Assembly (NCBI GenBank): GCA_947522735.1
Contig: CANNTZ010000099.1
Location: forward strand, 1-5,157
Direction: 5' to 3'
Source: an uncultured Oscillospiraceae bacterium
GTDB taxonomy: Bacteria; Bacillota; Clostridia; Oscillospirales; Ruminococcaceae
DNA: 5,157 bases
Positions 1-5,157 of the stretch are shown piece by piece. Each line of letters begins with the position of its first letter. Position 1 is the stretch's first letter. The position numbers were made by a program, and so were the translations under genes. The notes below the pieces were generated by a model that worked only from the letters and a program-made list of their open reading frames with translations, was not told the origin of the DNA and searched no databases.

Positions 1-2
1 GT

Positions 3-626
3 CACAAGTGGTGCAACTGGTGGTTCCACGTCATGCACCTGAACACAGGCAGCGGCAAAATGTCCAAATCCAAGGGGGAGTTCCTCACCGTTTCGCTGCT
101 CGAGCAGAAGGGCTACGACCCGCTTGCCTACCGCTTCTTCTGCCTCCAGAGCCACTACCGCAAGTCGCTGATGTTCACTTGGGAAAACCTTGACAACGCA
201 GTCGCGGCGTATAACAAGCTGGTCGCAAGGATAGCGCAGCTTGACGCAAACGGCGAAGCGCCCGACGAGAGCGCAATGGCCGAATACAAGGCATGCTTCA
301 AGGCGGCGATGGACAACGACCTGAACACCTCTCTCGGCATCACCGCGCTCTACGATGTGCTCAAGGCGAAGATAGGCGACGCGAGCAAGCTGGCGCTCAT
401 CGAAGGCTTCGACGAGGTTCTCTCGCTTGGACTTATCGACGCCGCGGCGAGACTGAAGGCGCCGGCGGCGGACGGCGGGGACGCGGAGATCGAGGAGCTG
501 ATCGCAAAGCGTCAGGAGGCGCGCAGGGCGAGGGATTTTGCGACCGCCGACGCCATACGTGACCGTCTCGGCGCGATGGGCGTCGTGCTCGAGGACACCC
601 CGCAGGGCGTGAAGTGGCACAGATAA
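3..626 (+). CDS. cysS: Cysteinyl-tRNA synthetase, C-terminal part (5' end outside window)
   Basis: Class Ia aminoacyl-tRNA synthetase that charges tRNA-Cys with cysteine in the cytoplasm. The frame is open to the left edge, so only the last 207 residues are present; the first in-frame ATG (33) is internal. Visible in order (residues of the fragment): the KMSKS ATP-binding loop at 19-23, followed by KGEFLTV; the KGYDPLAYRFFCL helix at 36-48; the DALR_2-type helical region, with AMDNDLNTSLGITALYDVL at about 102-120; and the typical CysRS tail, where a helix rich in Arg and Glu (IEELIAKRQEARRARDFATAD, about 163-183) leads into IRDRLGAMGVVLEDTPQG. The last segment is close to the family signature ending and makes the assignment specific to CysRS. 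The HIGH motif and zinc ligands lie upstream of the window. The loop reads SKGEF rather than the SLGNF of E. coli-type enzymes, a variant I associate with some Firmicutes lineages. Stop TAA at 624-626. No convincing terminator hairpin follows. Confidence 0.96.
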   Translation, partial: HKWCNWWFHVMHLNTGSGKMSKSKGEFLTVSLLEQKGYDPLAYRFFCLQSHYRKSLMFTWENLDNAVAAYNKLVARIAQLDANGEAPDESAMAEYKACFKAAMDNDLNTSLGITALYDVLKAKIGDASKLALIEGFDEVLSLGLIDAAARLKAPAADGGDAEIEELIAKRQEARRARDFATADAIRDRLGAMGVVLEDTPQGVKWHR

Positions 627-666
627 CGGCTCAACAGCATCTCCACTGCCGTGTGCCGGGGAGCGG

Positions 667-695
667 TTGATGTTTTGGCCGATGTGTGATAAGAT
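667..695 (+). promoter_or_regulatory. Candidate sigma-A promoter for the PfkB kinase gene
   Basis: TTGATG (667-672, four of six matches to TTGACA) is separated by exactly 17 bases from TAAGAT (690-695, four of six matches to TATAAT). A TG dinucleotide at 687-688 gives an extended -10 (TGATAAGAT). Transcription would start near 702, leaving a leader of about 45 bases before the ATG at 748. It sits in the gap after cysS, so the kinase need not depend on read-through. The match is by eye and moderate. Confidence 0.5.
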
Positions 696-708
696 GTGGG
701 TAACGAGC

Positions 709-724
709 GTCGCTTCAGAGCGAC
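709..724 (+). other. Small leader hairpin upstream of the PfkB kinase
   Basis: GTCGCT (709-714), loop TCAG, AGCGAC (719-724): a perfect 6-bp stem with a 4-base loop. It would be near the 5' end of the mRNA if the promoter at 667-695 is used, and ends 10 bases before the ribosome binding site at 735. There is no U-run after it, so it is not an intrinsic terminator. It may simply stabilise the mRNA 5' end, and chance occurrence is possible. Confidence 0.35.
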
Positions 725-734
725 ATCATATAAC

Positions 735-740
735 GGAGGT
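735..740 (+). promoter_or_regulatory. Ribosome binding site deciding the PfkB kinase start
   Basis: GGAGGT, seven bases before the ATG at 748. The in-frame TTG at 667 would add 27 residues (MMFWPMCDK and onward) with no family resemblance, and it overlaps the promoter candidate. The strong site therefore fixes the start at 748. Confidence 0.85.
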
Positions 741-747
741 AGGCCTG

Positions 748-1695
748 ATGTTTGAAAAAATAATACCAGTCGCACTGAATCCGGCGCTGGACATAACGCT
801 GCGCGTAGACGGACTGTATGCGGAGCAGATCAACACCGTGCTCGACGAGGAGACGGACGCCGCCGGAAAGGCGACCAACGTCTCGAAGGTGCTGCGGCGC
901 TTCGGCGTGGACAACACGGCGATAATTCTTGCCGGACGCGAGAACGCCGACAACTATTTCCGCGTGCTGTCCTCCGCGCCGGAGGATGAGCGGATACGCT
1001 GGGATACCGTTTATAATCCGGGGCTGATACGTGAAAACCTGCACATCATCCTGCCGGACGGCTCGCTTGTCACTGTGCGCCGCGAGGGCTTCACCGCCGG
1101 GAGGCGCGCGCTCGACGAGGTGGCCGCGCTGCTTGAGGAGCGGGTGAACGAAAGGACGCTGGTCATGCTCTGCGGCCGGCTCCCAAACGGCATTGGCAGC
1201 GGAGATTTCCGGGAGCTGTGCGCGCTGGTGCATAAAAAGGGCGGAAGCATCATTGTAGATTCAAACTCGGTCACCTTCGAGGATATCATCGCGGCGCGCC
1301 CTTGGCTGATAAAGCCCAATCTTGAGGAGTTCGAGCAGTACACCGGCAAAAAATACGGCTCGTATGAGGAGATGTGCGCGGAGCTTGCGCGGCTCAACGG
1401 CGCGGGCGTCGAAAATGTGATCCTCAGCCTTGGCGGCGACGGGCTCATCTGGTCGCGCGCGGGCGAACGGCTGAAGGCGGACGTGCCGGAGGTGCGCGTG
1501 CTCTCGCCGGTCGGCGCCGGAGACAGCACGCTGTCCGGATTTATCGTCGGGCTGCAACGCGGCATGGCCCCGGCGGACTGCGTTCGGCTTGCGGCTGCGT
1601 TCGGCACGGCGGCGGTGCTGCTGGCGGGAACCAAGCCTCCGCGCCGCGAGGACGTCGAGGAGCTGTTCCCAAGGGTGACGGTGCGCGCGATATGA
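748..1695 (+). CDS. PfkB-superfamily sugar-phosphate kinase (1-phosphofructokinase / tagatose-6-phosphate kinase group)
   Basis: Cytoplasmic ribokinase-fold kinase of 315 residues, the usual length for FruK/LacC-type enzymes, which phosphorylate a hexose phosphate (fructose-1-P or tagatose-6-P) with ATP. Seen: the N-terminal strand VALNPALDITLRVDGL (8-23) typical of this group; the substrate-side loop AAGKATNVSKVLRRFG (38-53); TRENL-like IRENLHIILPDG (94-105); KPNLEEFEQYTG (189-200); SLGGDG (227-232); and the C-terminal PfkB signature VGAGDSTLSGF (255-265) with the presumed catalytic base Asp259. The substrate loop departs from the usual GGKGxN: the first Gly is Ala39 (AGK) and the Gly after Lys is Ala42, while Lys41 and Asn44 remain. 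Exact substrate is therefore uncertain and no symbol is assigned. No PTS permease, aldolase or FruR-like regulator is visible alongside, so a fructose operon is not supported by context. Stop TGA 1693-1695. Family assignment is firm; substrate is not. Confidence 0.92.
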   Translation: MFEKIIPVALNPALDITLRVDGLYAEQINTVLDEETDAAGKATNVSKVLRRFGVDNTAIILAGRENADNYFRVLSSAPEDERIRWDTVYNPGLIRENLHIILPDGSLVTVRREGFTAGRRALDEVAALLEERVNERTLVMLCGRLPNGIGSGDFRELCALVHKKGGSIIVDSNSVTFEDIIAARPWLIKPNLEEFEQYTGKKYGSYEEMCAELARLNGAGVENVILSLGGDGLIWSRAGERLKADVPEVRVLSPVGAGDSTLSGFIVGLQRGMAPADCVRLAAAFGTAAVLLAGTKPPRREDVEELFPRVTVRAI

Positions 1696-1721
1696 CAAAA
1701 ATTCTGCACGCAATAAAAAAT
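1692..1721 (+). promoter_or_regulatory. Weak promoter candidate upstream of the ECF sigma gene
   Basis: ATGACA (1692-1697, five of six matches to TTGACA) overlaps the kinase stop codon. It is followed after 16 bases by TAAAAA (1714-1719) or after 18 by AAAAAT (1716-1721), each four of six matches to TATAAT, in a locally A/T-rich stretch. A start near 1727 would give a leader of about 70 bases before the sigma ATG. An ECF-type autoregulated promoter would also be expected for this operon, but I could not identify one with confidence. Confidence 0.3.
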
Positions 1722-1763
1722 GGGACGCCGCAGAGGCTTGAAGGGTTTTAATTATGAGAGCGA

Positions 1764-1777
1764 TATCCATGCGGATA
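1764..1777. repeat. Short inverted repeat in the sigma gene leader
   Basis: TATCC (1764-1768), spacer ATGC, GGATA (1773-1777): a perfect 5-bp inverted repeat 22 bases before the sigma ATG. It could be a small hairpin near the ribosome binding site or an operator half-site pair. It is short enough to occur by chance. Confidence 0.2.
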
Positions 1778-1787
1778 CGCGGAAGCA

Positions 1788-1793
1788 GTGAGG
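1788..1793 (+). promoter_or_regulatory. Ribosome binding site deciding the ECF sigma start
   Basis: GTGAGG, six bases before the ATG at 1800. This favours ATG 1800 over the in-frame GTG at 1788, which is itself part of the binding site, and over the ATG at 1812, which has no purine-rich site upstream. Confidence 0.7.
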
Positions 1794-1799
1794 AAATAC

Positions 1800-2297
1800 A
1801 TGCTTGAAACAATGAACACAGAGCGGTTGGATAGCATCTACCGCAGTTATTCCGGGATGGTCTACCGTCTTGCGCTGCTTCGCTGCGGTTCGAGGGCCGA
1901 CGCCGACGACGTTTTTCAGGAGGTCTTTCTACGCCTTGTGCGCAAGTCGCCGGAGTTTAAAAGCGACGAGCACGTCAGGGCGTGGCTTATCCGCGTGACT
2001 ATCAACTGCTCGTACAAGCTTGTGCAATCGGCGTGGTTCCGCAAAACCGAGCCGCTTTCCGAGCTGCTCGAGCAGCCCGGCAGCGACACCGGAGACGACG
2101 CGGCGGTGTTCGAGGCCGTGATGACGCTGCCGGAAAAATACAGAACGGTGGTACACCTGTTTTATTATGAGGGTTATTCCGGAGCGGAGATAGCAAGGCT
2201 GCTTGAAATAAGCGAATCGGCGGTTCGCACAAGGATGCAGCGCGCGCGTGAAAAGCTGCGCGGAGTGCTGGCGGACGAAACGAGAGGTGAGCTTTAA
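1800..2297 (+). CDS. ECF-type RNA polymerase sigma factor (sigma-70 family)
   Basis: A 165-residue alternative sigma factor with only the sigma2 and sigma4 domains, the length and layout of the ECF group; it would direct RNA polymerase to a dedicated promoter set. Sigma2 covers about 9-77: LDSIYRSYSGMVYRLAL, the core-binding stretch ADADDVFQEVFLRLV (33-47), and the -10-recognition helix HVRAWLIRVTINCSYKLVQS (58-77). A linker rich in acidic residues (84-104) follows. Sigma4 covers about 106-156: LPEKYRTVVHLFYYEGYSGAEIA then the helix-turn-helix LLEISESAVRTRMQRAREKLR. Start chosen at ATG 1800 for its ribosome binding site; GTG 1788 or ATG 1812 would change length by four residues. The stop TAA (2295-2297) shares its last A with the ATG of the next gene, and the gene carries that gene's ribosome binding site near its end, so the two are translationally coupled. 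By analogy with ECF operons the partner downstream should be its anti-sigma factor. Confidence 0.95.
   Translation: MLETMNTERLDSIYRSYSGMVYRLALLRCGSRADADDVFQEVFLRLVRKSPEFKSDEHVRAWLIRVTINCSYKLVQSAWFRKTEPLSELLEQPGSDTGDDAAVFEAVMTLPEKYRTVVHLFYYEGYSGAEIARLLEISESAVRTRMQRAREKLRGVLADETRGEL
2284..2290 (+). promoter_or_regulatory. Ribosome binding site for the macroglobulin-like gene, inside the sigma gene
   Basis: GAGGTGA lies within the last codons of the sigma gene, six bases before ATG 2297. With the TAATG stop/start overlap it indicates coupled, near-stoichiometric translation, as is common for sigma/anti-sigma pairs. Confidence 0.8.
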
Positions 2298-5157
2298 TGG
2301 ATAAAATGGACGGATACGACGGATACAGGCGCGTAATGGACAAAATTGAGCCGTCCGGCGAGCTTTTGGAGCGCACACGGCTCAAAATGAACGCGGCACA
2401 GACACAAACGCCGCGCAGACGCTGGCTGCTCGCGATACCGGCCATGGCCGCAGTGGTCGCGCTGGCCGTGATGGTTTTTGCGTTCATCCTCCCCTCGCGG
2501 CGCATTTTGGCGTTCCGCGCGGACAGCCTGTCCATACTTCCGACGTCGCAGAGCGGCGAGCTTGTCGGGGTGGACACGGATTTTATCATCACCTCCGATT
2601 CCGGCGTGCTTCCCTCCGCGGACGCGATGAAGGAGCTGATATCCATCCTTCCCGAACGGGATTTCTCGCTTGAAAAGCAGGACGGCGGCTATCTGCTGAC
2701 GACCGGCGGCGATTTTGACGAGGGCAGCCTGATACGGCTGACCGTAGCGTCCGGCGACGGAAGCGAGAAGCGCTGGACCTTCCAGACCGACGAAGCGTTC
2801 CGCGTCAGGAGCGTGTTCCCTGCGGACGGCGCGGGATACGTCGAGCTAAACGCCGGTATCGAGGTGGAGCTTGCGGGCGGCGACGTGACGGTCGAGAGCT
2901 TTACAAAGGCGCTTTCCATCACTCCGGATATCTCCGGACAGGTGGTGAAGAGGGGCGGTTTATTCACCTTCATCCCGGACGGCGGCCTTGACAGCTTCAC
3001 GGAATATTCGGTCGCGATAGACGCCTCTCTCGCGTCCGTCTCCGGCGATACACTTGGAGAGAGCTTTGTTTTCAGCTTTACCACAACACCCTATGGCGAT
3101 CTGTCCGGCGAAAAGGGAAGGATAAGCAACAGCAGCGATGTCAGCGAGAGCTATCTTGCGGGCGACCTGCCGGTCATCCGGTATTACTCCTACGGCGACG
3201 CGTCCGACGAGGGCGTCGGCGTAACTGTCTGGCGCTATGAGAGTGCGGACGCCTATAAAAAGGCGCTCGAGGCCTATGCCGCAGCCCAAAACGCCGGGCA
3301 GACGCCGGTGATCGACACCGCCGGGCTGACTAAGGTCATGAGCTTCTCGACAGACACAAATATAAACGGAGATCAGTTCCGCTATGCCGTTTTCCCGGAG
3401 CCGCTTGAAAAGGGCTGGTACGCCGCCAGAGTCACGGCGAACGACGGCTACGGCGGCGAATGCAGTCTTGTCAAGCTCATTCAGGTCAGCGACGTGTCGG
3501 TTTATGCGCTCGACACAGGCGCCGACAACGTTTTCTGGCTCAACAGCGCCGCATCCGGCGAGACGCTCGTCTCGGCGGGGATATCGCTTGAGCGCGGCGG
3601 CGAAAAGGTATCCGGCAAAACCGGCTCCGACGGCGTTGCAAACGTCGCCAGGCCCGGCGGCGACGCGAAAAACGGCCTGCTCGATATCGATTCCTCCGCC
3701 GGACGATATCTGACGCTGTGGCAGTTTGCCGCGGACGACGCCGATATCTCAGAGAGCTACTACTCCTATCTGTATTCCGACCGCCCGATATACCGCCGGA
3801 GCGACACCGTCAGCTTTTGGGGTGTCATCCGCCCGCGCACGGGCGGCGAGCTGCCGCGGCAGGTGCGCGTTACGCTCGGCAACTGGGAAAACACCTTTAT
3901 CTCGCGCGATGTCGAGCTTGCGGCGGACGGCTCTTTCAGCGGCAAACTGAGCTTTGACGGACTCAGCGGCTGGCTGACGCTCTCGGTCGAGATTGACGGC
4001 GAGGTCGCGTATTCGCGCTACGTCGAGGCGCTTGACTACGACAAGCCGGTCTATTCCATCGAGCTTGAGCCGGACAAAAAGGTCTGCTTTGCCGGCGAGG
4101 AGATTACGGCGAGCGTGTCAGTCAGCTTTTTCGACGGCACTCCGGCGTCCGGCGTGCAGCTTGAGGCGTATATCAGCAGAGATGAGCGTGACGCCGTCCG
4201 GTTCACGACCGACGAATACGGCGCGGCGACAGTGACGTTAAAGGCGTCCGCAGAAGGCTCAAACGAGTGGTATCCCGTGAACGCCAGCTTTTCGGTGCGC
4301 GTCTGCGGCGCGGAAAACGAGCTGACCGAGTGCGAGGAAATGATCTGGATCATGCCGCGCGATATTGCGCTCTACGGCAGGTTCGACGCCAAAAGCAACC
4401 GTCTCGACGTCTATACCGACAAGCTCGACCTCTCCGGCTTCACCGGAGGCGACAGCATCTACCGGGACAACTATGCGGCGGTGCGCGGCGGCGCTGCGGA
4501 AACCAAGGTCTACGGCTATCTCTACCGCGTGTGGTACACGAAGGAGCAGACCGGAAGCTATTACGATTTCGCTCAGAAAAAGACGGTCAGGAGCTACAAT
4601 TACGTCGAGCACAAGCAGCAGCTCAAGACCTACAAATTTCAGACCGAGGGCGGTCACGATTACATCGACGGCCTGCCAAGGGCCGAAGAGGGCGAGAGCT
4701 ACTATGTCCTGCTCTCCGCCACCGATTCGCAGGGCAGAACCGTCACCAGCACCGTCCGGATCTTCGACTCGGAGGATCATTATAATGTGCGCGGGCACCT
4801 TTTCCGGTATGACCGCCTGAACGCGGAGGACGAGTACCGCTTCAAGGACGGCGAAACTGTGGAATTGCAGCTCTGCGACAACGCCACGCCGGTCATGGAA
4901 GGGCGTATGCTCTCGATTACCGCCTCTGCGCACGGAACCGAATACGTCGTTGGCGGCACGACGGTAAGCATTCCATACAGCGAATCGAACGTCCCGAATT
5001 TCATGGTCTACGGAGCGTGGTTTGACGGACGGCACGTCTATGCGCCACAGCCCATGTATCTGAATTTTGACCCGGCGCAGCGTGCGCTGAACATCGAAAT
5101 AGGCGGCGACGAAAGCGGCTCCCCCGGCGGCGACGCACAGCTCTCCGTCCTGGTCAG
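2297..5157 (+). CDS. Membrane-anchored alpha-2-macroglobulin-like protein with anti-sigma-like N-terminus (3' end outside window)
   Basis: One uninterrupted frame of 953 codons running off the right edge with no stop. Residues 1-42 are a short charged cytoplasmic segment (RRVMDKIEPSGELLERTRLK at 11-30, PRRR at 39-42). Residues 43-65 (WLLAIPAMAAVVALAVMVFAFIL) form one membrane helix; the Arg cluster before it predicts N-in, C-out. There is no lipobox cysteine. Outside follow an Ig-like domain at about 71-165 (VGVDTDFIITSDSG, WTFQT); a clear SbsA/Big_5 Ig-like domain at about 168-264 (SVFPADGAGYVELNAGIEVEL, then FTFIPDGGLDSFTEYSVAI and FVFSFTTTP); an MG1-like domain at about 305-400 ending LIQVSDVSVYAL; an MG2-like segment (WLNSAASGETL, GSDGVANV, 414-450); the hallmark macroglobulin strand YLYSDRPIYRRSDTVSFWGV (491-510) and its domain to about 575; a further MG domain at about 584-670 (DGTPASGVQLEAYI, FTTDEYGAATVTL); another at about 735-825 with SYYDFAQKKTVRSYNY; and a Gly/Ser/Asp linker at 936-947. 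Bacterial relatives such as E. coli YfhM are envelope-anchored proteins thought to trap proteases. The bait region, the CxEQ thioester and the complement-like domain would lie beyond the window. Coupling to the ECF sigma gene and the N-terminal stub suggest an anti-sigma/sensor role; this part is inference. High confidence in the gene and fold, moderate in the function. Confidence 0.9.
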   Translation, partial: MDKMDGYDGYRRVMDKIEPSGELLERTRLKMNAAQTQTPRRRWLLAIPAMAAVVALAVMVFAFILPSRRILAFRADSLSILPTSQSGELVGVDTDFIITSDSGVLPSADAMKELISILPERDFSLEKQDGGYLLTTGGDFDEGSLIRLTVASGDGSEKRWTFQTDEAFRVRSVFPADGAGYVELNAGIEVELAGGDVTVESFTKALSITPDISGQVVKRGGLFTFIPDGGLDSFTEYSVAIDASLASVSGDTLGESFVFSFTTTPYGDLSGEKGRISNSSDVSESYLAGDLPVIRYYSYGDASDEGVGVTVWRYESADAYKKALEAYAAAQNAGQTPVIDTAGLTKVMSFSTDTNINGDQFRYAVFPEPLEKGWYAARVTANDGYGGECSLVKLIQVSDVSVYALDTGADNVFWLNSAASGETLVSAGISLERGGEKVSGKTGSDGVANVARPGGDAKNGLLDIDSSAGRYLTLWQFAADDADISESYYSYLYSDRPIYRRSDTVSFWGVIRPRTGGELPRQVRVTLGNWENTFISRDVELAADGSFSGKLSFDGLSGWLTLSVEIDGEVAYSRYVEALDYDKPVYSIELEPDKKVCFAGEEITASVSVSFFDGTPASGVQLEAYISRDERDAVRFTTDEYGAATVTLKASAEGSNEWYPVNASFSVRVCGAENELTECEEMIWIMPRDIALYGRFDAKSNRLDVYTDKLDLSGFTGGDSIYRDNYAAVRGGAAETKVYGYLYRVWYTKEQTGSYYDFAQKKTVRSYNYVEHKQQLKTYKFQTEGGHDYIDGLPRAEEGESYYVLLSATDSQGRTVTSTVRIFDSEDHYNVRGHLFRYDRLNAEDEYRFKDGETVELQLCDNATPVMEGRMLSITASAHGTEYVVGGTTVSIPYSESNVPNFMVYGAWFDGRHVYAPQPMYLNFDPAQRALNIEIGGDESGSPGGDAQLSVLV

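Noticed and set aside
667..747. N-terminal extension of the kinase from TTG 667
   Set aside because: The extra 27 residues do not resemble the family, the TTG is the likely -35 element, and a strong ribosome binding site points to ATG 748.
1011..1709. 232-codon open frame on the minus strand
   Set aside because: It is antisense to the kinase gene, whose motifs KPN and GAGDS lie in the same stretch. The product is Ser/Arg/Pro-rich, typical of an antisense shadow.
1721..1750. Terminator after the kinase gene (GCC-GCAGA-GGC then TTGAAGGGTTTTA)
   Set aside because: The stem is only 3 bp and the T-run is distant and interrupted, so it does not qualify as an intrinsic terminator.
2002..2646. 214-codon minus-strand frame spanning the sigma/macroglobulin junction
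   Set aside because: It is antisense to the sigma4 domain and to the membrane anchor of the coupled + strand genes. No family motif is seen and its composition is low-complexity Ser/Arg/Ala.
3092..3736. Apparent unexplained insertion between the Big_5 domain and the SDRPIYR domain
   Set aside because: On reading, LIQVSDVSVYAL, WLNSAASGETL and GSDGVANV match the usual MG1/MG2 order of macroglobulins, so this stretch is part of the normal architecture.
3384..4235. Several + strand frames of 74-109 codons (3384-3713, 3718-3957, 3726-3950, 3993-4235)
   Set aside because: All lie within the continuous macroglobulin frame, in other phases, and encode Arg/Ala/Ser-rich sequence without motifs.
4259..5035. 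258-codon open frame on the minus strand
   Set aside because: It lies wholly opposite the macroglobulin-like gene, which has clear domain motifs here (SYYDFAQKKTVRSYNY and others). The minus-strand product has no recognisable motif, and high G+C codon bias readily leaves antisense frames open.
1..5157. CRISPR array, tRNA or rRNA gene, insertion sequence or long repeat
   Set aside because: None seen. Recurrent GGCGGCGAC strings are Gly-Gly-Asp codons in coding regions, not spaced repeats.

Overview
The window reads as a chromosomal segment of a G+C-rich Gram-positive anaerobe of the Clostridia type (Oscillospirales-like is my guess). The reasons are strong GGAGG-type ribosome binding sites, G/C-rich third codon positions, a clostridial-style ECF sigma factor operon and the form of the CysRS C-terminus. 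This is inference from style; no marker gene fixes the taxon. All recognised genes lie on the + strand.

Layout: (1) the 3' end of cysS (cysteinyl-tRNA synthetase), open at the left edge and ending at 626; (2) a 121-bp gap with a plausible sigma-A-type promoter and a small leader hairpin; (3) a complete PfkB-superfamily sugar-phosphate kinase of the 1-phosphofructokinase/tagatose-6-phosphate kinase group (748-1695); (4) a 104-bp, comparatively A/T-rich gap with a weaker promoter candidate; (5) a complete ECF sigma factor (1800-2297); (6) a very long reading frame that begins inside the sigma factor's stop codon (TAATG, 2297) and stays open to the right edge (at least 953 codons).

The last two genes are the main interest. 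The long frame encodes a short charged cytoplasmic N-terminus, one membrane segment, two Ig-like domains (the second a clear SbsA/Big_5 type) and a run of macroglobulin (MG) domains including the hallmark YLYSDRPIYRRSDTV strand. It is therefore a membrane-anchored alpha-2-macroglobulin-like protein whose thioester and bait regions, if present, lie beyond the window. It is translationally coupled to an ECF sigma factor, and its N-terminal stub resembles the short cytoplasmic segments of Firmicutes anti-sigma factors. This suggests a one-protein sensor/anti-sigma with an extracellular protease-trap-like module, comparable in layout to RsgI-type anti-sigma factors. The pairing and domain order are seen directly; the signalling role is inferred. 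The first two genes look like ordinary housekeeping and metabolic genes with no visible functional link to the sigma/macroglobulin pair.
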